From Treponema sp. (GTDB taxonomy: Bacteria > Spirochaetota > Spirochaetia > Treponematales > Treponemataceae): a stretch of 64,000 nt of DNA. The translations under genes were made by a program, and so were the position numbers. Below the pieces are notes generated by a model. It made no database searches and was not told the origin of the DNA. It saw only the letters and a program-made list of their open reading frames with translations. Of this stretch, positions 8,006 to 15,938 are shown piece after piece (position 1 is the first letter of the stretch; each line of letters begins with the position of its first letter). The stretch is taken from the NCBI GenBank assembly GCA_017549025.1, contig JAFYWB010000036.1:1-64000 (forward strand), written 5' to 3'.

Positions 8006-9187
8006 TCATTCCAGCCCATTCACCAGCATTTGAGCAGAAGCCCAAGCCCAGTGAATATTGTAGCCGCCCAGCATTCCTGTTACATCCAAGGCTTCACCAA
8101 TAAAATACAAGCCAGGGCACTTTCTGCATTCCATAGTCTTGGGGAAAACCTCATCTACGGAAAGCCCACCACGAGTCACCTCCGCTCGATCGTAACCGTC
8201 CACCTGAGAAATCACCATAGTATGCCGATTAAAAGCCTGTCCCACAGCCTCCACTTCAGCCTTTTTCATTTGAGCAAGATTGAATTCCCGCCCCTGTAAC
8301 AAAACCTTCACCACAGCCTTGGGTAAATATTCTGACAAAATATTCACCAAGGATTTTTTACCCCCGTGATTCTCCTGAATCAAAGCTGCCACATCTAGAC
8401 CTGGTACAAAATCAAACTGAATCTCCGTGGCTCCATCTACAAAGAGAGAACAATTCAGTGCCAGTGGCCCACTAAATCCACGATGGGTAAACAACAGCTG
8501 ATCCTGAAACATACGTTTTCCCACCGTAGCCTGTGCGGTGATAGCAATACCGGTAAGACTAACAAAATCAGATGCCACATTCTCTGGATACCGCAAGCCC
8601 GCTAAGGCTGGTTTCAGCGGCTCTACCTTCATGCCAAATTTCCGAGCAATCTTTGCAGCAATATTAGTTGCTCCCAGTTTTGGAAAAGAAAGTCCCCCGC
8701 TAGCCACAATCACCTTGCGGGCAAGCACCTTTCCAGAAGAAGTCTCAATAGCAAACAATTCCTTGTCTGACAGCTTTTCCACATCCTGTACAAGGCACTC
8801 CATCAAAAACTGATGATTTTCGCTTTCCCCATCCTCCAGCAATGCCTGCACTATGGAATTGGCACCACTTAATGTAAAAAGCTTGCCATTATCCCGCTCT
8901 TCGTAGGGAATATTATGATAATCAATAAAATCCAGCACTTGATCAGTACCGAATTTTGCTAAAAATGATTTAATGAAATGAGGATTGCTACAAATGAAAT
9001 TTTCTGGTGACAAAAATCTATTGGTAAAGTTGCATTTTCCGCCACCACTGGCCAAGACCTTTGCTCCAAGCCGGGCATTTCCTTCTATGATGACAACTTT
9101 TTTATCTCTTAAGCCCCGCAAAGCCCAAAGCCCCGCAGCTCCACCACCAATCACCGCAAAGTCAAAAATCTGTTCCAGACACGCCAT
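8006..9187 (-). CDS. NAD(P)/FAD-dependent oxidoreductase, HI0933/BaiN family
   Basis: A flavoprotein with the dinucleotide-binding motif VIGGGAAG close to the N-terminus and the family marker GAKVLASGGGKCNFTN shortly after, then a second glycine-rich segment (VASGGLSFPKLGA) and a C-terminal FIGEALDVTGMLGGYN. The HI0933/BaiN family contains uncharacterised aminoacetone-oxidase-like and bile-acid-related enzymes, so the substrate is not predicted. The frame opens at 9235 (GTG) and also has an ATG at 9205. I prefer the ATG at 9187, which places the Rossmann motif near residue 12 and has GGAG 12 nt upstream. Confidence 0.88.
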   Translation of the reverse strand: MACLEQIFDFAVIGGGAAGLWALRGLRDKKVVIIEGNARLGAKVLASGGGKCNFTNRFLSPENFICSNPHFIKSFLAKFGTDQVLDFIDYHNIPYEERDNGKLFTLSGANSIVQALLEDGESENHQFLMECLVQDVEKLSDKELFAIETSSGKVLARKVIVASGGLSFPKLGATNIAAKIARKFGMKVEPLKPALAGLRYPENVASDFVSLTGIAITAQATVGKRMFQDQLLFTHRGFSGPLALNCSLFVDGATEIQFDFVPGLDVAALIQENHGGKKSLVNILSEYLPKAVVKVLLQGREFNLAQMKKAEVEAVGQAFNRHTMVISQVDGYDRAEVTRGGLSVDEVFPKTMECRKCPGLYFIGEALDVTGMLGGYNIHWAWASAQMLVNGLE

Positions 9188-9241
9188 GCCCACAGAATAC
9201 TCCATTCCACAGAAAGAGAAAAGCAGGTTTTCCACTCAGAT

Positions 9242-9250
9242 AAAAAAAAA
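9242..9250 (-). terminator. T9 tract ending the tRNA/SRP RNA operon
   Basis: Nine consecutive T residues on the minus strand follow the closing stem of the SRP RNA after about 12 nt. The long SRP RNA stem itself may serve as the terminator hairpin. Confidence 0.55.
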
Positions 9251-9261
9251 GACCCTTTGGA

Positions 9262-9362
9262 AGAGCCCAGGTAATCTACGGCACAGAAGTCATCCGTCTG
9301 CCGCTGCTTTCTTCCGAACCTGACGGGGTTGGACAGCGATTTCTTGCATAGCACCTGGACTC
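9262..9362 (-). ncRNA. ffs: 4.5S RNA of the signal recognition particle
   Basis: The minus strand contains the universally conserved SRP apex, GTCAGG.TCGGAAGAAAGCAGC (about 9303-9325), closed by long flanking arms that begin CCAGGT (9358-9353) and end ACCTGG (9272-9267). Total size near 100 nt fits the short bacterial 4.5S form, which binds Ffh for co-translational membrane targeting. It is the last product of the serine tRNA cluster. The exact 5' and 3' ends are estimates. Confidence 0.9.
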
Positions 9363-9416
9363 ATCTAAAGAGTCTAACGAGTCTTGTGACTCAATTTCCC
9401 ACTAAGGGCTTTTAAA

Positions 9417-9501
9417 CGGAAAGAGGGGGATTCGAACCCCCGGTACCTTTCGGTACACAGCCTTTCCAAGACTGCACCATCGACCACTCGGACATCTTTC
9501 C
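9417..9501 (-). tRNA. tRNA-Ser (anticodon GGA)
   Basis: Acceptor stem GGAAAGA/TCTTTCC, discriminator G, long variable arm and anticodon loop TTGGAAA reading UCC/UCU codons. No CCA is encoded. Confidence 0.95.
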
Positions 9502-9557
9502 AAATTAAAATGAAAGATATAGTTCGTTTCCCCAGAAAACTGATTCCCCTTTCCTAG

Positions 9558-9642
9558 CGGAAAGAGGGGGATTCGAACCCCCGGAACTTTTCAGTTCAAC
9601 GGTTTTCGAGACCGCCCGATTCGACCGCTCTCGCATCTTTCC
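9558..9642 (-). tRNA. tRNA-Ser (anticodon CGA)
   Basis: Same acceptor stem as the neighbouring Ser(GGA) gene, long variable arm, anticodon loop CTCGAAA reading UCG. No encoded CCA. Confidence 0.95.
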
Positions 9643-9655
9643 ATTTTATGTTAAG

Positions 9656-9682
9656 AAACCAAGCTATGAACTAGCTTGGTTT
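9656..9682. other. Perfect 11-bp hairpin between two tRNAs
   Basis: Arms AAACCAAGCTA (9656-9666) and TAGCTTGGTTT (9672-9682) with a 5-nt loop fill the gap between tRNA-Arg and tRNA-Ser(CGA). On the minus strand the stem is followed by CTTAAC rather than a clean T-run, so it could be a partial terminator or an RNA-processing site. Confidence 0.75.
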
Positions 9683-9684
9683 TA

Positions 9685-9758
9685 CGAGACTAAGTGGATT
9701 CGAACCACCGGCCTTCAGATCCGCAATCTGACGCTCTATCCAGCTGAGCTATAGTCTC
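9685..9758 (-). tRNA. tRNA-Arg (anticodon GCG)
   Basis: Acceptor stem GAGACTA/TAGTCTC, D-arm GCTCAGCTGGATAGAGC, anticodon stem TCAGA/TCTGA with loop TTGCGGA, giving anticodon GCG for CGC/CGU. Most bacteria read these codons with an ACG (inosine) tRNA, so the G34 form is unusual. No encoded CCA. Confidence 0.93.
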
Positions 9759-9764
9759 TTGTAT

Positions 9765-9849
9765 CGGAAGCGACAGGAGTCGAACCTGCCCGGCCTGTGA
9801 AGAACCGACGGATTAGCAATCCGTTGTATTACCGCTCTACCACGCTTCC
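9765..9849 (-). tRNA. tRNA-Ser (anticodon GCT)
   Basis: Acceptor stem GGAAGCG/CGCTTCC, anticodon stem ACGGA/TCCGT with loop TTGCTAA reading AGC/AGU, long variable arm, discriminator G. No encoded CCA. Confidence 0.95.
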
Positions 9850-9875
9850 TTTACGCACCTTTTCCTTGAAGGAAT

Positions 9876-9960
9876 CGGAGCAGGGGGGATTCGAACCCCC
9901 GGTACCTTGCAGCACAACGGTTTTCAAGACCGCCGCCTTAAACCACTCGGCCACCGCTCC
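9876..9960 (-). tRNA. tRNA-Ser (anticodon TGA)
   Basis: First gene of the cluster. Acceptor stem begins GGAGCGG, anticodon stem GCGGT/ACCGT with loop CTTGAAA reading UCA and other UCN codons, long variable arm. No encoded CCA. Confidence 0.95.
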
Positions 9961-9976
9961 AGAAAAATGCTTGATT

Positions 9977-10005
9977 ATATTAGCAAGTAAAAAGTATTTT
10001 GTCAA
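9977..10005 (-). promoter_or_regulatory. Promoter of the tRNA/SRP RNA operon
   Basis: On the minus strand TTGACA (10005-10000), 17-nt spacer, TAATAT (9982-9977), about 17 nt before tRNA-Ser(TGA). Confidence 0.7.
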
Positions 10006-10061
10006 GCAGTAAAACACATCTTCTTTTTTATTCTTAATCTCATATAACTAAAATATTTGAC

Positions 10062-10089
10062 TTGACAAAGTCTATCAGTAAAGTACAAT
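10062..10089 (+). promoter_or_regulatory. Promoter of the S41 protease gene
   Basis: TTGACA (10062-10067), 16-nt spacer, TACAAT (10084-10089), then only 7 nt to the ATG at 10097. Transcription would start at or next to the start codon. Confidence 0.75.
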
Positions 10090-10096
10090 AAACAAC

Positions 10097-11611
10097 ATGT
10101 CATGTTCAACAAAAAATGAAAAAAAATTTTGGGCAGGAACGCTGCTCATTGTATTTATTTCCCTTGTTTTGGTTTTCCTTCCCACAGTCAGTGTTTTTTC
10201 CCAGACTGCTCCAAAAGCAAACAATGATAATTCCTCATATAATGCAAAGAAACGGCAATACATCGATTTGTTAGGAAGTGTTTTTGACTTCGTTCATCGC
10301 AATTATGTAGATGAGGTTGACCCAGAGATTCTGTATCAAGGAGCCATGAAGGGCCTTATGGATTCTTTGGAAGACCCCTACACCACCTACATGGATCTTT
10401 CTATGACTCGGGATATTACCGATACCACCTCTGGAAACTTTGGTGGCGTGGGACTTCAGATTACCAAGGCAGTAGAATCAACTCCAGAAAAACCAGCCTA
10501 CGTGGAGGTTTCTCATCCAATGGAAGATACTCCAGGTTATTTGGCTGGCATTCAACCCTTGGATAAGATTATCTCCATCGATGGAACTGATACCTCCACT
10601 ATCACCATGGACGAGGTGCTGAATCTTTTGCGTGGAGAAATCGGCACTACCGTTGATTTGATAATCCGACGTGGAACCTCCATGGAATTCCCCGTTACCT
10701 TGAAGCGAGCTTTGATTGAAGTTCCCACGGTAAAATACGCCATGATTGGGCAAACTGGCTATCTTCGCATTATCGAATTCACACCTCAAACTCCCCAGCG
10801 AGTTCAGGATGCACTGGATTCCTTCCAGAAGGAAAAATTCACGAGCCTGATTATCGACCTGCGAAACAATCCTGGCGGACTGATTACCAGCGTTGTAGAG
10901 GTGGCAGACAAATTCATTGATAACGGCCCCATCGTTTCCACAAAGAGTCGGCTTACCTACGAAAATTTCATGTACACAGCTTCTCCAAAGCAAACCACCA
11001 TGCCAAAGAATATTCCTATTGTGGTGTTGATTAATCAGGGTTCTGCTAGTGCATCTGAGATTCTTGCGGGAGCCCTGAAGGACAATCACTTAGCATATTT
11101 GGTAGGTGAACGAACCTATGGAAAGGGCTCGGTGCAAAAGCCTTTGGCACTGTCTGCCACTGACGGAATCAAAATCACTACTGCACGTTACTACACTCCA
11201 ACAGACACCAACATCGACAAGATTGGTATTCCACCAGACATGGAGGTTCTCTTTCCAGAGCTTACTGAACAGGAGCAGGAAGCCTACATTAAGTTTATGG
11301 AAGATGAAGTGCTTACAAAGCGAGTGACCAATCCTAACATGAGCGAAAATGAAATTGCTCAGTTGGCAAAGGAATTGAACAAAACCTATCCCATGAACTT
11401 GAGCCTTTTGCGCCGCCTCATTCGATTGGAGGCAGACAAGGTGCGAGAGCCTCGGCTGTACGACTTGGATTACGACGTTCAGTTGAATGCGGCGCTGGAG
11501 GTTGTTCAAAAGAAGGATTTTAACAAGCTGGTAAAAGAGGCTAAAACCTTGAAGGAGCTTCAGCAAGACGCAGAAGCAGAAGACAAGGATTTAGCTACCA
11601 CAACAAAATAA
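10097..11611 (+). CDS. S41 family C-terminal processing protease (CtpA/Prc-like)
   Basis: A 504-residue periplasmic serine protease that removes or degrades C-terminal regions of envelope proteins. The order is: N-terminal membrane or signal segment (about 12-36), a PDZ domain (about 115-200) and the S41 core with the Ser-Lys dyad, Ser318 in NQGSASASE and Lys343 in YGKGSVQ, spaced 25 residues apart as in Prc. A helical tail follows. The start is fixed by the signal segment, yet the promoter's -10 box ends 7 nt upstream and no Shine-Dalgarno sequence exists, so the mRNA is probably leaderless. It heads an operon with rsmE. Confidence 0.95.
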   Translation: MSCSTKNEKKFWAGTLLIVFISLVLVFLPTVSVFSQTAPKANNDNSSYNAKKRQYIDLLGSVFDFVHRNYVDEVDPEILYQGAMKGLMDSLEDPYTTYMDLSMTRDITDTTSGNFGGVGLQITKAVESTPEKPAYVEVSHPMEDTPGYLAGIQPLDKIISIDGTDTSTITMDEVLNLLRGEIGTTVDLIIRRGTSMEFPVTLKRALIEVPTVKYAMIGQTGYLRIIEFTPQTPQRVQDALDSFQKEKFTSLIIDLRNNPGGLITSVVEVADKFIDNGPIVSTKSRLTYENFMYTASPKQTTMPKNIPIVVLINQGSASASEILAGALKDNHLAYLVGERTYGKGSVQKPLALSATDGIKITTARYYTPTDTNIDKIGIPPDMEVLFPELTEQEQEAYIKFMEDEVLTKRVTNPNMSENEIAQLAKELNKTYPMNLSLLRRLIRLEADKVREPRLYDLDYDVQLNAALEVVQKKDFNKLVKEAKTLKELQQDAEAEDKDLATTTK

Positions 11612-11612
11612 A

Positions 11613-12431
11613 ATGCGGCAATTCTTAGCACCATCAATGCCAGACGGTCAAGGAAAGCTTACTCTTACTGGCAAGGACTTTAGATACCTGCATCAAGTAT
11701 TACGACTCAGAATCGGAGACGCAATCCACGTACGATTGCCCTCCGGTCTTTTGCAGACCATGATAGTTTCTGCCGTTTCTGGCAAAAGCCTCACGCTTTC
11801 ACCAAGCCAAGAAGCTGCAACCCAAGAAACTGGTGTAACAGCCACTCAGGTGGAAGAAAACCATTCCCACTCACACATTCAGTTATGGTTATTTCAGTTT
11901 ATGCCTAAGGCTCAAAAGCTGGATTTGATTCTACGACAAGCCACAGAGTTAGGAGCGGCAAAGGTGATTCCCGTAATAGGCGCCCATTGCCAAAAGGATG
12001 CAGTTTTCCAAAGAGGCGATCGTTGGGAACGGATTATTCGTGAGGCTCGGCAACAAAGTGGCTCTCCGGTGGAAACGGTGATTACAAAGCCTCTTTCTTT
12101 GCCAGAAGCCATGGGAGTATGGCAGGAGCTTTCTTCATCACGGCTGGGAATCCTTTTGTACGAAAAAAGCCAGGATACACAAAGCTTTCATCAGGCTGTG
12201 GGCCAAGCCAAAATAGAGTCCCAGAAAATACCTTCTGTGGCTGCCCTTATATCTGGCTGTGAAGGGGGCTTTTCCCCAGAAGAAATTGAAACACTCAAGG
12301 AAAACGGCTTTGTTCCAGTACACCTTGATACCAATATATTACGAGCAGAAACGGCAACCATCTATGGCTTGGCCGTATTGCAAAACTTATTGACGGAGAG
12401 ACCTCAATGGCTGTTAAACGAATCCACCTGA
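11613..12431 (+). CDS. rsmE: 16S rRNA m3U1498 methyltransferase RsmE
   Basis: A 272-residue SPOUT methyltransferase that methylates U1498 of 16S rRNA. It has the N-terminal PUA-like domain (FRYLHQVLRLRIGD) and the knotted C-terminal domain with LILRQATELGAAKVIPV, the SAM-site loop (LISGCEGGFSPEE, where most members have IGPEGG) and LRAETATIYGLAVL near the end. The Pro-to-Cys change in the SAM loop is a minor oddity. It begins 1 nt after the protease stop and overlaps the next gene by 25 nt. Confidence 0.93.
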   Translation: MRQFLAPSMPDGQGKLTLTGKDFRYLHQVLRLRIGDAIHVRLPSGLLQTMIVSAVSGKSLTLSPSQEAATQETGVTATQVEENHSHSHIQLWLFQFMPKAQKLDLILRQATELGAAKVIPVIGAHCQKDAVFQRGDRWERIIREARQQSGSPVETVITKPLSLPEAMGVWQELSSSRLGILLYEKSQDTQSFHQAVGQAKIESQKIPSVAALISGCEGGFSPEEIETLKENGFVPVHLDTNILRAETATIYGLAVLQNLLTERPQWLLNEST

Positions 12432-13153
12432 TGAATGTTCCTATAGACATTCTTCCACCAGAAAAGCTGGAAGAAACCCTGCTAGGACTTTTGGAGCGAC
12501 CAGGAACAAAGCAAATTATCTTTCTCAGCCTTTGGGATTTTTTAAAGGCTCGCCGCAACACAAAATTCCGTGAATGTCTTACCAATGCGGAGCTGGTGCT
12601 GCCCATTTCTAAAAGCCTACTCAAAGGAGCAGCCTTCTTGAACCTGGAAAAGCCTGTACGTTACAATCCCTTTTCCACAATTATTTCCTGTCTTGCAATT
12701 TTAGATTCCCATTACAAAAGCCTCTATCTTTTTGGTGGTAGAAAGCGAGCCCTAAACAAGGCTACAAAAAACGTTCAGGCTACCTTCAGAAACATTCGTT
12801 TGGTGGGTCGCTACGTGGGACATTATCCCAAGGACATGGAAAAGGACATTATCTCTGCCATGTACAAGGCCACTCCATCCTTTGTTTTGGTAAGCGATGG
12901 TGTTCCAGAAAAGGATTGCTGGGCATACAACCGACGAAACAATTTTTCTTCTAGCTTATTTCTCTATAATAAGGACATTATCAACATCTTTGCCAAAAGA
13001 ACAAAACGAATTCCAGCCTTAATTTTTGACAAGGGCTTGGAAATTTGGGTGGAGATACTTTACAATCCATTAAAGATATTCCTCATTTTGCCGTACATTG
13101 GGTATAGACTATCATTACTTTGGTGCAAAGTATCAAAGAAAAAAAACGACTAA
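12407..13153 (+). CDS. WecG/TagA/CpsF-family glycosyltransferase
   Basis: A 248-residue member of the WecG/TagA family, which transfers N-acetylmannosamine or related sugars to lipid-linked intermediates of cell-surface polymers. The family's pattern is present, but the usual TPxQ/E active-site Asp region is diverged: NAELVLPISKSLLKGA corresponds to the 'ADGxGxV' segment, and LYLFGGRKRALNKA and the VSDGVPEKDCW stretch follow. GGAG at 12395-12398 supports the ATG inside rsmE. A second ATG overlaps the rsmE stop (12431). The C-terminal hydrophobic, basic end suggests membrane association. Confidence 0.8.
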   Translation: MAVKRIHLMNVPIDILPPEKLEETLLGLLERPGTKQIIFLSLWDFLKARRNTKFRECLTNAELVLPISKSLLKGAAFLNLEKPVRYNPFSTIISCLAILDSHYKSLYLFGGRKRALNKATKNVQATFRNIRLVGRYVGHYPKDMEKDIISAMYKATPSFVLVSDGVPEKDCWAYNRRNNFSSSLFLYNKDIINIFAKRTKRIPALIFDKGLEIWVEILYNPLKIFLILPYIGYRLSLLWCKVSKKKND

Positions 13154-13168
13154 CAAGGGGAAGCCCTG

Positions 13169-14293
13169 TTGACGGAAAATATCTTTATAGTCTCCCAAGA
13201 CCCCTTTATTCGGGATTTCTGTCGATGTTTACAGGAAAGATGCAAACTGCATTTTTATAGTGACTGGAATAAGGTGTATGATGGTACAATAAAACACAGG
13301 CCACGGCTCATCTTGATTGATTATTCCTTTTTCACTTCAAGTGGACCCCAGATTTTGGAGGATTTTCACCGGCAATTCTTCAGTATTCCCTGTTATATTC
13401 TAAGCTCTTGCGACTGTTCGTACTTTTTACACTACTTTTACCAACTTGGAATAAAGCAGGTGATTCACATTCCCTGCGAAAAAAACAAATTAAAAAAAAT
13501 CCTTCTGGAGCATCATTCCAATCAACTTTGTCTTTCCGATTTACAATCCTATCCCAGTCCTGCCTGTTCCAAGCTTGATCAGCTACTGGGTGATTCCTAC
13601 AAAATGACCAAGCTTAAGAACACCATCTACCACTACGCACAAACGGACACTCCACTCCTGCTTACAGGCGAAAGCGGAACAGGCAAAACCTATTTAGCAC
13701 GGCTTATCCACGAGCTTTCTCCTCGGCAAGCCCATCCCTTTTGTGCCATCAACATGACCAGCATTCCAATTTCTCTGGCGGAGGCCGAATTTTTTGGCAC
13801 CACAAAGGGAGCCTATACCGATGCAATTTCTCGTGACGGGTATTTTTCTTCGGCACGTTCTGGAACCCTCTTTCTTGATGAAATTGGGGACCTGCCCATT
13901 TCCATTCAGCCAAAATTGCTCCACGTGCTAGAAGAACAATGCTACAGCAAGGTGGGTTCCCCAAAGAAAATCATGTGCAACACACGGTTTCTTTTTGCCA
14001 CCAATGCGGATTTACGACTTTTGGTTGACCAAGGACATTTCCGAAGCGACTTGTTCTATCGTATTTCCATCTTGCCCATAGAGGTGCCTCCGTTGCGGGA
14101 ACGGAAAACAGACATTCCCCAACTGGCACAGCACTTTCTAAAACCATATAAAAAAGATTTATCATCTAGCAGCATACAAAAACTTATGGACCACCACTGG
14201 CCCGGCAATGTACGAGAGCTTAAAAATTGTTTAGTAAGAGCAAGTATTCTTTCCACAAAAGAAATGATTCACGACGGCTGTATTTCCTTCTAA
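13169..14293 (+). CDS. Sigma-54-dependent activator lacking a DNA-binding domain
   Basis: A 374-residue protein with a diverged receiver-like N-terminus (possible phospho-acceptor Asp51 in LILIDYSFF) and an AAA+ sigma-54 activator domain: Walker A GESGTGKT at 167-174, Walker B GTLFLDEIG at 232-240. The sigma-54-contact loop, normally GAFTGA, reads GAYTDA at 214-219. The protein ends soon after the WPGNVRELKNCL segment, with no Fis-type helix-turn-helix, so it would activate from solution as FlgR-like proteins do. Start is TTG with AAGGGG upstream. Last gene of the operon starting with the protease. Confidence 0.88.
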   Translation: MTENIFIVSQDPFIRDFCRCLQERCKLHFYSDWNKVYDGTIKHRPRLILIDYSFFTSSGPQILEDFHRQFFSIPCYILSSCDCSYFLHYFYQLGIKQVIHIPCEKNKLKKILLEHHSNQLCLSDLQSYPSPACSKLDQLLGDSYKMTKLKNTIYHYAQTDTPLLLTGESGTGKTYLARLIHELSPRQAHPFCAINMTSIPISLAEAEFFGTTKGAYTDAISRDGYFSSARSGTLFLDEIGDLPISIQPKLLHVLEEQCYSKVGSPKKIMCNTRFLFATNADLRLLVDQGHFRSDLFYRISILPIEVPPLRERKTDIPQLAQHFLKPYKKDLSSSSIQKLMDHHWPGNVRELKNCLVRASILSTKEMIHDGCISF

Positions 14294-14312
14294 AACTGAT
14301 TCCACGGCAAAA

Positions 14313-15026
14313 CTACTGAGTATTTTTTCCCGCTAAACCAGCTGCCTTGTTAAAGATTTTTTCCAGATATTTGCATTCACCTTCAGAAAGGCAGGCCCGA
14401 GAAAGAATTCCACGCCAAAATCGTTCCATATCATCCCGACCAGTGACACTAAAAAATCCGATTTTCTGCAAATCATCAGCAATAACCTGAACCGTACCGT
14501 CCAATCGTTCCATGGCAACAGGAGTTACTCGTGGAGAATGAAGGCTCAGTGCACGAAAAACCGTGTATCCAATCACCTGTACTGCGTGGGACAGGTTCAA
14601 GGAGCCAAAATCAGGATGGCTGGGAATAGTGACCCCCATGGTACATTCATCTAACTCGCTGTCTGTAAGGCCAGTGCGCTCGTTTCCAAACACAATGGCA
14701 CCACCACCGCTTTCCACCACTTGGTTTGCCAATTCCTCTGGCAAAAGTAATTTGTCCTTACGCCGCTTTCCTTGCCGCCGTGTAGTGCCTGCCACAAAAA
14801 AACAATCCTTGGTGGCCTCCGTAATACTTTCGTAAAATTCAGCTTGTTCCCAAATATAGGCGGAATGAATAGCCAAAACCCGCACCTTTTCGTCATCATA
14901 ATCTTCTCGGCGGCCCACAATCCTCAGCTTTGTCAAACCTGAATTGGCCATTGCTCGACACACGGAACCAATATTGCGGCTTTCCTCTGGCCGGCACAGC
15001 ACGATGTATGTTTGCGTTAAATCCAT
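14313..15026 (-). CDS. TrmJ-like tRNA/rRNA methyltransferase (SPOUT)
   Basis: A 237-residue SpoU/TrmH-family enzyme that best fits TrmJ, the 2'-O-methylase acting at position 32 of tRNA. Landmarks are the N-terminal RPEESRNIGSVCRAMANSG, the central GAIVFGNERTGL motif and the C-terminal SLNLSHAVQVIGY, all parts of the knotted SAM site. An AGGAG lies 12 nt before the ATG, a slightly long spacer. It is divergent from the short-chain dehydrogenase gene and convergent with the sigma-54 activator. Confidence 0.88.
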   Translation of the reverse strand: MDLTQTYIVLCRPEESRNIGSVCRAMANSGLTKLRIVGRREDYDDEKVRVLAIHSAYIWEQAEFYESITEATKDCFFVAGTTRRQGKRRKDKLLLPEELANQVVESGGGAIVFGNERTGLTDSELDECTMGVTIPSHPDFGSLNLSHAVQVIGYTVFRALSLHSPRVTPVAMERLDGTVQVIADDLQKIGFFSVTGRDDMERFWRGILSRACLSEGECKYLEKIFNKAAGLAGKNTQ

Positions 15027-15040
15027 AATTACACTATACT
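15012..15040 (+). promoter_or_regulatory. Promoter of the short-chain dehydrogenase gene
   Basis: TTGCGT (15012-15017), 17-nt spacer, TATACT (15035-15040), about 26 nt before the ATG at 15067. It overlaps the start of the divergent methylase gene. Confidence 0.6.
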
Positions 15041-15066
15041 CCTTTCAGGCGATTTACAGAAGGATT

Positions 15067-15813
15067 ATGGGTATTTTTACACAGAAAAAAGCAGTTGTTA
15101 TTGGTGGCTCTGGGGGAATTGGCGCAAAGCTTTCTATTAGACTAGCCCAAGAAGGAGCCTCAGTCCTCGTCCACGGCGGCCACAACTCACAAAAGCTCGC
15201 AGACCTAATGCAAACACTGGAAACACAATCGCCATCCTCAGCCCACCACCAAGCTCTTGTACAAGAAATTACTGGAGACAACCTGGCCGCCTTTCCCACC
15301 AGCCCGTTGATGGAGCATGTTAAAGAAGCAGATATTCTTTGCGTGGCCTTTGGACCATTTTTACAAGGCTCCCTTGAAGAAACTACCCCAAAACAGTGGC
15401 TGGACATTACCCTACTGAACTACGCTCTCCCTGGAATATGTGTTTCATCAGCGCTTCCCCACATGAAGGAAAACCACTGGGGAAGAATCCTGCTTTTTGG
15501 TGGAAGTCTCACCCACAACGTACGAGCCTTTCGTACCAATGCAGCCTACGGTGGCGCAAAAACAGCCCTCTGTAGCCTCGTAAAATCCACGTCGGCACAA
15601 TACAGCAGCTGGGGAATTACCTGCAACGGAATTCTTCCCGGCCTTACAGAAACAGAATATCAAAGTCCACAGCTCCTCTCTGTGCTTGCACAAAAAAATC
15701 CCTCTGGAAAAATTATTCCGTCAGAAACCGTTGCCGCCGCCGCCATAACTCTTCTATCGGTACAAGAAATAAATGGAGCACTCTTAAATGTTGATGACGG
15801 TTGGAATCCCTAG
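15067..15813 (+). CDS. SDR family NAD(P)-dependent oxidoreductase
   Basis: A 248-residue short-chain dehydrogenase/reductase. The cofactor motif GGSGGIGAKL is near residue 14. The catalytic set is Ser in LLFGGS and YxxxK in AAYGGAKTAL at about 157-161. GILPGLTETEY matches the usual substrate-loop PG motif. The substrate cannot be named, though FabG-like ketoacyl reductases are the closest common type. The open frame begins at 14944, but the ATG at 15067 follows an AGAAGGA box and gives a normal N-terminus. Confidence 0.88.
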   Translation: MGIFTQKKAVVIGGSGGIGAKLSIRLAQEGASVLVHGGHNSQKLADLMQTLETQSPSSAHHQALVQEITGDNLAAFPTSPLMEHVKEADILCVAFGPFLQGSLEETTPKQWLDITLLNYALPGICVSSALPHMKENHWGRILLFGGSLTHNVRAFRTNAAYGGAKTALCSLVKSTSAQYSSWGITCNGILPGLTETEYQSPQLLSVLAQKNPSGKIIPSETVAAAAITLLSVQEINGALLNVDDGWNP

Positions 15814-15866
15814 CCTCACAGGTAAAAAATAAAGATAAAAATTCTCTAATTTATAAAAGATAAAAT

Positions 15867-15893
15867 TTGACAGAATAAAAAAACTGTTATATT
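15867..15893 (+). promoter_or_regulatory. Promoter of the STAS-domain gene
   Basis: TTGACA (15867-15872) and TATATT (15888-15893) with a short 15-nt spacer, about 45 nt before the ATG. Confidence 0.5.
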
Positions 15894-15938
15894 ATTTGTA
15901 ATATATTATTGCAAAGTTGAAATTCAGTAGGAGGTTTT

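Noticed and set aside
7943-8299. Plus-strand open frame of 118 codons at the end of the Cys-rich gene
   Set aside because: It lies mainly antisense to the HI0933-family flavoprotein and has no homologous features.
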